Assembly: GCA_018340375.1 (NCBI GenBank)
Contig: JAFFJZ010000001.1
Coordinates: forward strand, 56,102,001 to 56,166,000
Source of the DNA: Gonatopus flavifemur
Taxonomy: Eukaryota; Arthropoda; Insecta; Hymenoptera; Dryinidae
Direction of reading: 5' to 3'
Length of the DNA stretch: 64,000 nucleotides
In this document: in pieces, positions 13,580 to 24,900 of the stretch
Numbering within the stretch: position 1 is the stretch's first letter
How the letters are laid out: the number at the start of each line of letters is the position of its first letter
Position numbers and translations under genes: made by a program
The notes under the pieces: model-generated
Seen by the model: the letters and a program-made list of their open reading frames with translations, nothing else
Told to the model about the DNA's origin: nothing
The model's database searches: none

Positions 13580-13880
13580 TAGCTATATTTTGTTTGATAT
13601 TTCAAGATACACCTGCTGATAAAGGCGATACTATGATGCGAGTTACCGGTATTAGAATTCCCTTGAACTCGATTGTATTTATTCATCGTTGAGAACACTG
13701 GAGGGGAGGGAGACCTACAAGGAGAACAAAATATAAGACTATTTCTAATTTTTCTTCCTAAACCAGAAACAGGAAGGTTTATAAAATGAATTTTCATATG
13801 AAAATACGGGGGATTGCGAAGTATAATAGCCAAATTTTACTATATGTTTCAACATTCAGCATGAACAATTTCAATTCCTA

Positions 13881-13981
13881 CACTAAGAGAAAAATTTGGT
13901 TCCCATAAAAACAAATCTTTCTGTTTCTGGTTTACTGAAAAAAATAAGAAAAAGTTTTATATTTTGACATTTTTCTCCATG
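13881..13981. mobile_element. short MITE (about 100 bp)
   Basis: It starts CACTAAGAGAAAAATT after TA and ends GACATTTTTCTCCATG before TA. The termini are of the same type as the larger elements nearby. Confidence 0.5.
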
Positions 13982-14152
13982 TAGGAACTTTGCATATGGT
14001 CAATTCCCTTGAAGGTATCCCATAGAACTCAAAGTTACTGAATCTCAGCACCCAAAGTACACAAAAATAATTCAATACAATCGAATAAAACAACCAGTCA
14101 GATCTTCTGTTGGTACGAAACTATGCCTCGCTGGTCGATTTTTTCCATTTTA

Positions 14153-14444
14153 CACTGAGAACCCAATTTCTTAGACTTGAAGAAAATTTCTTTGCCCTCA
14201 TTTTGATAAATCTTGTTTCCGATGGGGAAAATAATTAATTTGATTGGGAAAATTCTTCATTGAGTTGAAACCACGTTCTTCGAATTTAAGAAGGAATATA
14301 TTTCTGTTTTAGTTTGAGAATTTTTCGTTTCAATCAGATGAAAACTTCTTCCATTTGACTGAATTTTTTTCCATTGAAAGAGAGATTTATTAGAATGAGA
14401 GCAAAGAAAATTTCCTTTCAGTCTAAGAAATGAGCATCTCAGTG
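14153..14444. mobile_element. MITE family M3, complete copy
   Basis: It starts CACTGAGAACCCAATTTCTTAGACT, ends AGTCTAAGAAATGAGCATCTCAGTG, and has TA on both sides. It is the best copy of the family that is also at 11835-12064 and 17515-17780. Confidence 0.7.
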
Positions 14445-14804
14445 TACAGCATGTCAGTTCAAGAAAAGTTCATATAGTATTCAATTGAGGTTTAAAGAAT
14501 TCATCATGAGTTCTTAACAATTCTTTCGGAACTTCTGTGCTACATAGGCTAGTAATTTCGAGCTCTACAGAATATGCTAAAAGAATAATCAGAATTTTGC
14601 TGCATCCAGCAATCATATCGTCGCGAACATGTAAAAACCTAACAAGTGACGTTATAATTTCTTCGTTTTGGCCCAATTTTCATTATTGTGGCAGTTGAAC
14701 AATCATTCGAAATGAATTCATCGGCATACCTATGGTTTACACGAACAGTTTGGTAACAGACTTGTAAGGAATCGCGATCAGAAACATTTGTTGTCATAAA
14801 AATA

Positions 14805-15028
14805 CACTGAGAAAAGTGTATGGGATTGATTACCATTTTCTCTAGTTCTCATCGGGACTTTAGAATAGGGATTCAGTGCTGACTCGCGATTTGGTGATCG
14901 TTCCTATGGTAACGTAAACAGTTTATCGCACTCCCTTCGATTTTGAATGGTACTTACTACAATTTTGGAATATCTGTCACCTAATTCCTATTCTTCCTAG
15001 TAATGGTCACCGTATACTTTTCTCCGTG
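14805..15028. mobile_element. MITE flanked by TA
   Basis: It starts CACTGAGAAAAGTGTATGG and ends ATACTTTTCTCCGTG. Inner pairs such as ATTACCATT / AATGGTCACC and AATAGGGATT / AATTCCTATT are inverted. TA flanks both ends. Confidence 0.65.
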
Positions 15029-15136
15029 TAACAATTATTTAATAATGTAACTTCTTTCGTTTCTCCATGTCACCAACGAAATGAAGAATCAATGTTCAGT
15101 ATACGTGTAAGAAATTTCCCCTGCTCTTTACATTTG

Positions 15137-15345
15137 ATGAAGCTGAAACTAGCAGATTTGAGATAGCAGACTTACACTCTAGCTCATCGTAGAATTGTCG
15201 TAGGATGATGAAACCGACACCAATGATATTTTTGAATCGTAATCTTTGAAAATATCATATGTATTTTGGAAAAATTTTAATTTTCATTACCACAGTTCAT
15301 AAACGCGGTCTGCTAGTTTACATCCGCTAGCTTCAGCTTCATCTA
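15137..15345. mobile_element. inverted-repeat element, GAAGCTGAAACTAGCAG ends
   Basis: The left end GATGAAGCTGAAACTAGCAG matches the right end CTGCTAGTTTACATCCGCTAGCTTCAGCTTCATC in inverted order. It resembles the inner repeat of the MITE at 12332-12709, so a segment may be shared between two families. Confidence 0.5.
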
Positions 15346-15730
15346 AATTTGAAACAGTGGAATCTTACTAATTGCGGAAAAAAATCGACCTCTGCAAAAT
15401 AGTGCATATACACTACAGAATCAGTGAAATCTCAATGATTCAATTAGACAGGAACACTTTTGGAACTGCATAGTCAGTGATTATTCATTGTTTATGCAGT
15501 TTATAAACCATAATAGAGTTATTATTAGTCGATCTTCGACCTTCTACGAAAAATAGTTACCGCAGCTACTCAGTAGTTGAGACAAATACCATGTTAATTG
15601 ACGCGATCATCGTGGTAGTTAACTCCTGCAAGTATTCCTTTTTGTTCGTGCATTAACTGCGAAAATAATGAGATTTCACTAATTCAAATTTAGGGAGTAA
15701 TCCTACAGAGTTGCGCTTGTCTAGAATTTA

Positions 15731-16075
15731 CACGGAAAAAAGTATTCTTTTTAATGTACACGCAGAGAAAAGCTACCTGAAAAATTACTATACTACACTG
15801 TAAAGTAGGGACAAAATCACATTTTGGGGTTATGTATTATGTTTTGTCATTAAAATTACTATACTCTCTATCAATAAATAACAGAATTCCATCATTCTTT
15901 ACTGTAAAGAGTAGTAACTTTTCAGGTAACTTTTCTCTGCGTGTAAGAAATTGGTATTTGAATAGGTCCAAATGAATTTTTTTCGACAGAAATAAATATT
16001 TCGCCCCTTTTTAAAAGATATTTACTTTTGTTAAAGAAATGTTCATTTGGATCGATTCAAAACGATTTTCCCGTG
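15731..16075. mobile_element. MITE split by a nested MITE
   Basis: It starts CACGGAAAAAAG after TA and ends GATTTTCCCGTG. The inner arm GGTCCAAATGAA recurs inverted as TTCATTTGGATC. The MITE at 15759-15943 sits inside it at a TA; removing that element and one TA restores continuous arms. Confidence 0.6.
15759..15943. mobile_element. nested MITE with long exact TIRs
   Basis: It starts CACGCAGAGAAAAGCTACC and ends GGTAACTTTTCTCTGCGTG. The inverted ends continue inward (CTGAAAAATTAC / GTAACTTTTCAG). TA lies on both sides, and the element has split the MITE at 15731-16075. Confidence 0.75.
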
Positions 16076-16634
16076 CCATGTAAAATTTTGGAATCCGATA
16101 CAGAAATATTTCGATTATGGAAAATCAGTGTTATTGGTCCTGCAGAAATCGAATTCTGAAGAAATACAATGCTACTCTTTAAATCTGTAAGAGTGTATTT
16201 CTGTAGAATCAATAATATTGATGTTTTATAATAAATTGAATTGTATGATTCAAGAGTTTGACATTTCACAATAAAATTATTCCTGTAAGATATGAATTCT
16301 GTAAAATTGAATTTCTATATGCTCAGATTTTCCAACATGGTTTTGTAAAATGCTTACACTGTAAAATGAATTTCTCCTGAGAAAGATACCTCCATCTCAA
16401 GTATATCTACATCAAATGTGAGGAAAAAAACAAAGGGCGAATCTTAACTCTTTTATCCTTTCAAAGGAGCTCCCTACATTCATTAAGGAAGAGTGGGGTA
16501 ATTGGGAACGCAGGGTAATCGTAAACGCCATCAATAGGCCTCGTGAGGAATAGGAATTTGATATTTTCTCTTCACAAATAACAATGTTGCTGAGATTAGA
16601 ATCGTTTATTGAAACGAATTAATAACGAAATATT

Positions 16635-16803
16635 CAGACCCAACCCTTGTTACAGACTCAGAATCTTGCAGCACATTCTTCAAACGATATTTTCAATTTC
16701 AAGGAGTTAATTCTGGAAGGTAAATAATAACGATGATTTATCAGATTTTGTGAGTTTGAATTTTCGGTTCGTTTTTATAAACGATTCAAACTTCTACAAC
16801 ATG
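16635..16803 (+). repeat. dispersed repeat, copy 2
   Basis: This is the partner of 721-885 and lies in the same orientation. It is preceded by AATCGTTTATTGAAACG, which resembles the inverse of the core near its 3' end (CGTTTTTATAAACGATT). Confidence 0.6.
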
Positions 16804-17514
16804 AATAAAAAGTATAGCCCAAGAAGCCTAACATTTAGTGAGGGAAAGAACTGGTTGAAAAGATATTCTTTAAACAAAACAAATGTTCTTTCATTTTTTG
16901 TACGAAAAACATGAAGATTCCTATACTATGGTTTACATGATGTATTTTGAGTGCCGTTTATGGGCGCATGGAGAATACATTATGGGTAAATATAATACAT
17001 TCAGGAACCGTGCTGATGATTTGAGTACCTATTGATTCTAATCATTATCTCATCCGAGAATTTCATGCAGGTGTTCATAATTACACCACGCCAAGATTCT
17101 TTGTTTTTCAAAGAAAAGTGTATTTTAGCTTGAAGAATAGAGAATGTTCGCCATGGAAATTGGTTACTAATTAGATGAGCTATAGAAATGCGCAATGGAT
17201 ACATCTTATGCCCGTTTAGAGAATTTAGGACTTTCCATTCAGGTGTTTCCCATTGCCCTACTCTCCTCCAATATGCTGAAACGAGAATTTTCTTTAACCA
17301 CTGTAGAATGTTGTTATGCGTTAATTTTGCGTCTCGAGTATTTATCAAGAATATCTTTTGAATTAATGATCAATCAATCTTATATTACCTATGATGAACT
17401 GTTGAGTGGGGGAAATAGAATCACTTTCAAAAAAGGCATTGTTTGTTACGATATTTTGTTGGCAAGGATTTTTAATAATAACTAATCAATATGATTTGAA
17501 ATAAAAAATTATTG

Positions 17515-17780
17515 CACTGAGAACGCAACTTTTTTGACTGGAAGAGAATTCCTTCACCCTCATTCCAATAAATTCTGTTTTCAATTGAAAAAATAATTCA
17601 ATTCAATGGGAAAGATTTTATTGAATTCAAATTATATTTTTTGAATTAAAAAAAAAAATATATATTCTGCGAAACTTTTTGTTTCGATCCAATGAAAAAC
17701 TTCCCTATTGGAATAAATTATTTTTTCCTTTGAAAATAAAGTTTATTCGAATAAGGGAAAAGAAATTAGAATCACAATTT
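17515..17780. mobile_element. MITE family M3, decayed copy
   Basis: It starts CACTGAGAACGCAAC and follows the order of the 14153-14444 copy (CCCTCATTCCAATAAATT, AATTCAATGGGAAAGATTT, TTTCGATCCAATGAAAAAC). The right terminus is degraded. Confidence 0.55.
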
Positions 17781-18025
17781 GTGGGATGTTACAATATTTT
17801 TATATGAATAAATCCCCGTAGCAAAGAAAACATTCAACGTATTTCACGAATGTACAGAGAATATTCCGTTACGGCTTGAATATTCCATTCACCTACTTAT
17901 ATTCCCGCGATTTTTGGAGATTCAATGGTTTATCCAAACGAAATCTGAATTGAAGGCGGAAGAATATTTTTATCGTGAACACTATTGTCGCAGAGTTGAT
18001 GTTTTTGAATTAAATGTGGTATTTA

Positions 18026-18234
18026 CACAGCGAAATATTGTGTGTCACAGGAGGTCCACTCAGAATTTGTGTCGAAAACAACATATCAAACTCTGAAATT
18101 CACAGATTTTCAGTGTAAATTTAATATTTTTGTATTGATTTGATATATTTTTCGTGTTAATATTTAACATAAATTGCGAGTGGATCTCCTGGGACATACA
18201 CGTGTGTTGAAAATACACCAAAATTTTCACTGTG
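18026..18234. mobile_element. MITE with CACAG/CTGTG ends
   Basis: The left end CACAGCGAAATATTGTGTG and the reverse complement of the right end (CACAGTGAAAATTTTGGTG) match. The inner CACAGGAGGTCCACTC recurs inverted as GAGTGGATCTCCTGGG. TA flanks both ends. Confidence 0.6.
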
Positions 18235-18340
18235 TAGATACGATATCATAGAATTAGAGACATTTGTATTCTTAGATTTGCCAAAATTCGAATGACAGTT
18301 CATCCCAATAAATGATTCAAACTTCAACAGTTATCATTCC

Positions 18341-18549
18341 CGCATACGGAAAAAATAAAATGGCAAAATTTACCGTATAGGATGCAGACGCGTCGTTTCA
18401 AGCCTTTAAATATAAGAGATAAATCTATTTTTGTCTTGTAATGTGAATTATTTGACGATATATTTTGTAAAAATTTCCATTTCAAGACTCGAAATGACGC
18501 GTTGTCATCCTACATGGTAAATTTCTCCATTCTCTTTTTTTTCGCGCAC
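18341..18549. mobile_element. palindromic MITE
   Basis: AATTTACCGTATAGGATG and GACGCGTCGTTTCAAG at the left recur inverted as CTCGAAATGACGCGTTG, CATCCTACATGGTAAATT at the right. The terminal parts (GGAAAAAATAAAATGG / CCATTCTCTTTTTTTT) also pair. Confidence 0.6.
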
Positions 18550-18702
18550 ATAAAAATGTTCTATGTATTCTCGCAGCAAGTTCCAAATATCTTTATGCAA
18601 CGTGAAAAACTACGTATTGGTGTAGCGTTGATTCATTCGTGCACAAATACACAGAAGTTTGAAGTGTAAACAATAATGAACCGAACATATATCCATGCAG
18701 CA

Positions 18703-19077
18703 CACTGAGAAAAAAGATTCGTTGACTCAAATAAGATTTGTTTATAGTAAATAAATCGTATAGTTGGATACAGCCAAAGAAAAATTTATCAACATTTATT
18801 CCACCGCATAGTTGATAAATACAGCACATATTTCTTTGAGTCAACTTTATACCAATGATGATTTGATAAATCTAAATTTGAGAAGTCATATGCATTCAAA
18901 TCAATTCTAATCAGTTTGAGTAAAATAAATGATTTGGTTATGATGAATAAATATGAATATCTTGACTCAACACAATGTTTGGTGATAATTTATAAGTCTT
19001 ATTCGTATGAAACGATATCTCTCAAAAATGTTCAACCAAATGCGTTGATTTGTCAGAAGAAAACCTTTTTCTCAGTG
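18703..19077. mobile_element. MITE with CACTGAGAAAAAAG ends
   Basis: It starts CACTGAGAAAAAAG and ends CCTTTTTCTCAGTG, with CA immediately outside on both sides. TTGACTCAAATAA and TTTGAGTCAA words recur inside. Confidence 0.65.
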
Positions 19078-19245
19078 CACAAGAAAAATGGTTATCCTAT
19101 GAATATGTTGATGAAATTCATAGAATATTACAATGAGAATGTTTCAAATATCCTGTGAATATTTATACAATACAACACAGAAGATTGTTCTAAAGATGCT
19201 TGTTACATTGATGAAGTTTTTTCTAATATGATTAACATCTTAACA

Positions 19246-19472
19246 ACAATAAGTCAAAATCACGTTGGAATTTCTGCCAAAGTGACCATTTTTTTAATGC
19301 AAAATGTTTAGAAACTTTTGAAATAAAAAATGGGCCACGTATGGCCTGATTTTGGGACATCATGCAAAATAAGGTCTCGCCTGCTCCATTTTTTCTCCTA
19401 ACAATTTCTAAACATTTTGTCAACAAAATTATTACTTTGGCAAAAATGTTCACATGATTTTGACTTATTGTT
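19246..19472. mobile_element. foldback element
   Basis: AACAATAAGTCAAAATCACG and GCCAAAGT at the left recur inverted as ACTTTGGC and CATGATTTTGACTTATTGTT at the right. The arms extend inward over AAAATGTTTAGAAA and AAAAAATGG. The short - strand open frame through it is a by-product. Confidence 0.65.
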
Positions 19473-20022
19473 CCCATTAGGCACTTGACTTTATGATTCT
19501 TCCACTTGAGTTTTATTTCAAGATACAAGCAAGTTATGCTAATTCACTATGCGAATTGATTCTCTTAACTGCCCTGCTAAGTCTCAAGAATTAATACATT
19601 CTTGTACTACTTTCTACAGAAAAGAAAAACTATTTTTACGAATTCCAGATTCAACAGGATGTTTTGTTCATGTAAAAAAAAAACTTGATAGAATATACTA
19701 AATTTCGTCTTTAAATCTTCTGCGCGCATGTTCTTCGAGTTGCTTTTTTGAATTTCATAACAGAATTCTTGAGCAAATTTAGAAACAAAATCTAGCACCT
19801 TTTACTGTAAAAAACGAAAAAAATATACAAAAATTATGAATTTCTCAACCACATGAAAACCGTCGAACGTACAACATGCCACGAACATAATTTATATATA
19901 TGATTTATACAGACTATACGATCAATTTTTTTAATAAGAAGCCAAAGTGTGCGGACATAGCACTTCCTTCGTTGATATAGGGAAGACTTCGGAGTGTTTC
20001 GCGGATACAAATTTTCCAACTA

Positions 20023-20289
20023 CATTGAGAAAACAGATATCTTGAAAAATACCATAATTTATGGATTTTTAGCATTGGTCTGATCCGAGTCAAAATATTT
20101 ACGTGAAGGAACCTTTAAAAGTACCATCATCTCTTGGACTTTTATAAAGAAGTATGGTACCTTCCTCATAAAAGTCCCAGCTATTATGGTACTTTCAGAG
20201 GAATCTTCACGTAAATATTTTGACTTGGGTTAGACCAACGTCAAAAATCCATAAATTATGGTATTTTTCCAGATACCTTTTTCTCCGTG
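20023..20289. mobile_element. palindromic MITE flanked by TA
   Basis: CATTGAGAAAACAGATATC pairs with GATACCTTTTTCTCCGTG. The arm AAAAATACCATAATTTATGG recurs inverted almost unchanged, as do TCAAAATATTTACGTGAAGG and GGTACCTTCC types. Both flanks are TA. Confidence 0.75.
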
Positions 20290-20291
20290 TA

Positions 20292-21173
20292 CACCGACAA
20301 AAATGTTTTGTTAAAACAGCCAAACTTTTATTGTTTCAAAAAAAGAATTTTGTTGAAAACCATATTATTTCTTCGTTGCACACCTTTGGTTTCTAGGTGA
20401 ATACATTTTGCTTGGGAAACCAAATTATACCGTCTGCATACTGAGAATATTTTGTCCTGATGAGAGAATCATGGGTCAGATTGAAGAAAAAAAATCACCA
20501 CCAGCAGACTTGAACACAGGTCTTCGGGACTGGAGGCGGAGGCTCTATCACTCAAGCCACTGCCGATCACTTGGATAGGAGGACCTTCTTTGCATATATC
20601 AAGTTGTGTTCATGTTTCAAACTCGAACTTCAAATACTAAGCCGTGTTAGGATTGAAGTGAGGATGATTTTCATCACGAATATCTATGGTACACGTACAC
20701 ATGACTTTCATTGAAAAGTAGTTCCGGGCTCTTGCGACATCTCCTTGTAAGATTCAATTAACAATGCATCTCAGTGCACGAGTTTATATGATTGTAATGA
20801 ATCAAAGTACTCTTCCATGCAGGAATGTATTATTTTATTAACGACACAAAACTTTTCATGTGAATTTACGTTTCACAAATGCAAAAGAATATTTTCACTA
20901 CAAAGATGAAGTCATTATGAAGTGACAAAATTATTTTGTTTGTGGAACAAAACCGCGTAAGTTTTGTGAAAACAACCAAATAATATGTTTTTTTCAAAGG
21001 ATGTGGGTAACCAAGAAATGTACTTGATCTTGACCAAACAATCGAAATCAGTATAGTTCGAGGTACAAAATGATTTATCCTTTTGGTTCCCTTGGCCAAA
21101 TTATATAGTATGGTCATGAGAAATCAAACAACAAAACACTTTCGTTACCATTACCAAAACTTTTTTTTCAGTG
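20292..21173. mobile_element. larger MITE with a possible insertion
   Basis: It starts CACCGACAAAAATGTTTTG directly after the TA shared with the preceding element, and ends AAAACTTTTTTTTCAGTG before TA. Repeated words around GGTTTCC, ACCAAATTAT and AAAACC fill both ends. The middle (about 20450-20860) lacks them and carries a tRNA-like segment, suggesting a later insertion. Confidence 0.5.
20498..20570 (-). repeat. possible tRNA-derived SINE head
   Basis: On the - strand, GATCGGCAGTGGCTTGAGTG resembles an A box and GTGTTCAAGTCTGCTGG contains a GTTCAAGTC B box about 40 bases later. This fits a tRNA-type RNA polymerase III promoter. Pairing was not good enough to call a tRNA gene. Confidence 0.45.
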
Positions 21174-21402
21174 TACTTTCATAGAATTCCTCTTCAGATA
21201 GAAGTAATAAACTTTCAAAAGTAGCAACAAAAACACTTTACACGCGACAAACTCTGTCTATTACCTTCATTTACAAAGAGTTCGCTCTGAAGAAGTGTAT
21301 GAGATTTTATCATTTTTTTTCATCAATTATGTAACAAATGTGAATTTTGAGTTTCAAGTATTGCACTGTCGATAGAAATTCATGTTTCTCCGATGATTCA
21401 TG

Positions 21403-21955
21403 CACGAAGAAAAACAAATTCGCTGTGGCAGCGAAATCTGATTTTGCTGGGTGCCTTTTGCCGGAATAGCAAAGTTTTTGCCGTGACAGCAATAAATGTC
21501 AACTTTCACAGTAAAACTGTTTGCTATTCTATATATGATACCAAAATTTGCTGGAGGAGCAAAGATTTTTTTGCTGAAACAGTTAAAACATCGGTGTCAT
21601 GGCTAACAAGATTGCTAATAGTTTGCTAAAAAAATCCAGAAAAATTAGTTCTCGCTTTACAACAAATTTCTTCTTCTTCCTTGCGCAGAAAAAAATTCTT
21701 GCTGAAACAACGATTTGAAAAAATCTGCTTTGCTGAATTAGCAAAACATTTGCTGTTACAATAAAAACCTTTTGGTTTTAGCAAGATATTTGATGATTTT
21801 CTAGCAGCCTTTGTATCTACAATCCCAAATTACTGAATTACTTGCAAAAAAAGCAAGATTTTGCTGTGATAACAAACTTTTTGTTCATTCAGCGAAAAGA
21901 TTTATCATATCGGCAAATAAAATTGTTGTTTTCTAAATGCTCTTATTCTCCGAAC
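21403..21955. mobile_element. one or two MITEs of the GCTGnnnCAGC family
   Basis: The block starts CACGAAGAAAAAC and ends near TTATTCTCCG. A second start-like CGCAGAAAAAAATTC lies at 21684, so two copies may lie side by side. Family words seen include GCTGTGGCAGC, GCCGTGACAGC, GCTGGAGGAGC, GCTGAATTAGC and GCTGTGATAAC. Confidence 0.6.
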
Positions 21956-21999
21956 ACACATTCTCAAATTTGAACTGTCAGAATTTGTTTAGAATGACA

Positions 22000-24900
22000 G
22001 TTTAATTTCGTATTATAACATCCAGGAAACATTGAACAATCAAAATGCAGTTTTAACATATGTCTTTTCTCATTGCGTATTCGTTACTTAGTTCCACAAG
22101 TTTTTTATCACACAGTTTTCACTGTTGGAATATTTTCCATGCTATGAAAATCACCTTCGCTACTTTAACGAATTTTCAATTGAAACAATCAACTGTTTAT
22201 CATATCATGTGCAATATGATTTTCATATAAACAATTTTTTGCGCATATCCACACGAAAAGTATAACACATATATAATAAATGTATTTTACTCTCATAGAG
22301 ATATCGAATAGATTTTCTCTATCGCAACTAGCCATCGTTGCGAGTTGTCGGAAAATCTTCCTGTTAGAAAAAAAAACATACAATTAGACATTTAAATTCA
22401 ATTCGATTAATTTAATTCTTTGCGACCTCAACGATCGTAGCAAATTTCATCAACACAACACGAAGGGTAAGAGTATTCGTATCGCTTTTACGAAATATAA
22501 GTCTGACTCCGCCGATGCGACGTGGAAATTGGGGTTCAAAAAACTTCATAAATCATATTCACGTGGAATTCAATATCTGCCTAATAACAACTCTCTTCGC
22601 TATGAATTCTTCAAGAATACTATCAAGTGGAATTGGTAGAATGTTTTCGGAACGATGAGACAATTTTCAACCCCTGAATAAAATGAAAGTGAAGACCTTT
22701 TTTGTTTATCCTGAAATGCACTTTCAGAGTTATCAATTTTCTCTTCTGTTTCGTATCAGCTTGACAGACGGAAAGCAAGAACAAGAACAAAATCGCACGC
22801 TTTTACAGCCATTAAAGTAAGGAAAAGAAAGAGGAACACACACGGCTGGCCATATGCACTCGATCGAGATGTGTGTTGTCGGAGATGTATTTCTGCGATC
22901 ACTCTGTAGTCTCTTTGTAGCGAACCCGCGCATTCTGAGAGGCTGACTACGTATATACATCAGGCAATGTATACACATACGCATATTCAGCAGAATCTCC
23001 TCCAGAGCTTGAAACCCATTGAGGCAAACGGAGAGAGAGAGAGAGAGAAAAGAAATGTCCAGATATACGTTACTCGATGACGAAGAAACGATGAAAAGGA
23101 AAAAAAAAGTTCGAAGTCGTTGAAATTATTCACGAGTTTGATATTTAACGTGCGAGGTGAGCAAATTTTCCAAATAAAGCAATAATCAAGTCGACGGAAT
23201 GATAACGCTGAAAGATGGAGAAAAAAAAATTGTTTTCGTGTAAATATAGAAAACAATGATTATCGTTAATTTCGATTCATTCATCCGTATTACGAATTGT
23301 TTTCTTTCAGAGAGAACGGTCTCAAACTCATGTATCAAATTTGATCTTGATTTGATAGAGGTATAGGCATTGAATTTACATATTTTACTTATTGCTTTTT
23401 TCATGTCACGATATCATTATTCTTATGGCACTTGTTTTTCATTTTCACAAGTCAATCCTTTTGTTCGAATTCAATTTATTGTTCCAATCTCCAAGTATCA
23501 GACTTCTCGCTGACTGGTGTATTTTATGTAAGAGCGAGAGCAAGGTTGTTGGATAGATTCGTTGTGTTATGTACAGTGTTTGTTGACTTAGTCCTTGTAA
23601 AGTCAAACAAAAGGTGATAAACAATTTTCAGGGGAAATGAATGATATGTGAGGTCTGTTTTGTAGGAATAACGTGTAACTATTCCCTGCCATATTTCCTT
23701 CGTCGTTTTGATTTGAATGCCAAATATAAAGTTTCGGAAAGTGATAGGTGAAAATTGAAATATTTCAATTCAAGAGACAACTAAAATGTTCGAGTGGAAG
23801 AATATGTACCTATATATAACAACGTTACACGAATATATCTGTCGCTTGCAATGAATTACTGTAATGTTCATGTTTGATATTTAGATTCGTGTATGAATAT
23901 TTTCTTTGATCGCCTGTTGGACTAGCGGTTTCAATTTTTAAGTATGTAACGGGATTTTTATTAGTTGTACTGGAATTTATTAAATGGAGCAATTCAACTT
24001 AAGCACTATGGATTATATATTGCTCGTTGGTTGTACAATGTTCCAGCCATGTAGAAACCTGCGAGTGTCATTAAAGAATTGCAACGAACGAGGATGTGCG
24101 ATATATCTGCGTGTGTAGGAAATGAATATCATTTAAATTTCTCAGATCTAAAATGACCAATAATAATTGTATTCATGTGCATACTAATGCTTTCAAAATA
24201 TATACATTTTTTCCGTAACGTAAGTTCGCATAAAATTAATAGTCGGGAAGAACTCGTTGAATTTAGTTCCAGCAGTGCATGAAAAATACAATTTAAGGAT
24301 TAATCTTGGAGCTTCAGTATTAACAATTGATTTTGGAGAAGCTTTTACTGACAAATTCGTCATTCAAAGATGTAAAATCAATATTATAACAAATAATTTG
24401 ATGTACAAAACAAGCTTGAATTAATAATATTTCCATGGAAAATGTATTCTAAAGGGTTTTTAAATGGTTCTGGAACATTTTATACAAAACCTGTAACTCG
24501 AAAGATGGCTGTTAGTTTTACTGTTTAAGGGCCATGGAGCATTAAAAAATGACACGAAATTTTCCTACGTAGTTTTCAAATAGCTAAACAATGATTACAA
24601 ATTTCAAATATATAGCAATACAGTTCCCTTTTAGGATTTGACTCTAAATATAAATCCAAAGCTCAAAACACATTCCTAAACATGAGGAAATAAGTTGAAA
24701 AATTATTTACATTTGTAGGTTAATATGTTTATAATCATTTGCATAATTCTGAGCAATCATTTGCAATTCCAATTGCATGTTCGAAGCTCAATTGGAGTAA
24801 TTTACTTCATCGTTGTAGATTTAAAATGTGTATTTGTCGTTTAGTTGATCAGAAAGTACGTAGGAAAATTTTGTCCATTTCTCGAAGGACTCCGTGGTGC

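Noticed and set aside
17001..17348. 115-codon open frame on the - strand
   Set aside because: The translation resembles no family, has no splice or neighbour support, and the overlapping + strand frame is equally open.
22733..23256. Two - strand open frames near a GAGA-rich patch, possible first exon
   Set aside because: Neither translation is recognisable. The patch may be untranslated sequence, but nothing in the sequence proves it.
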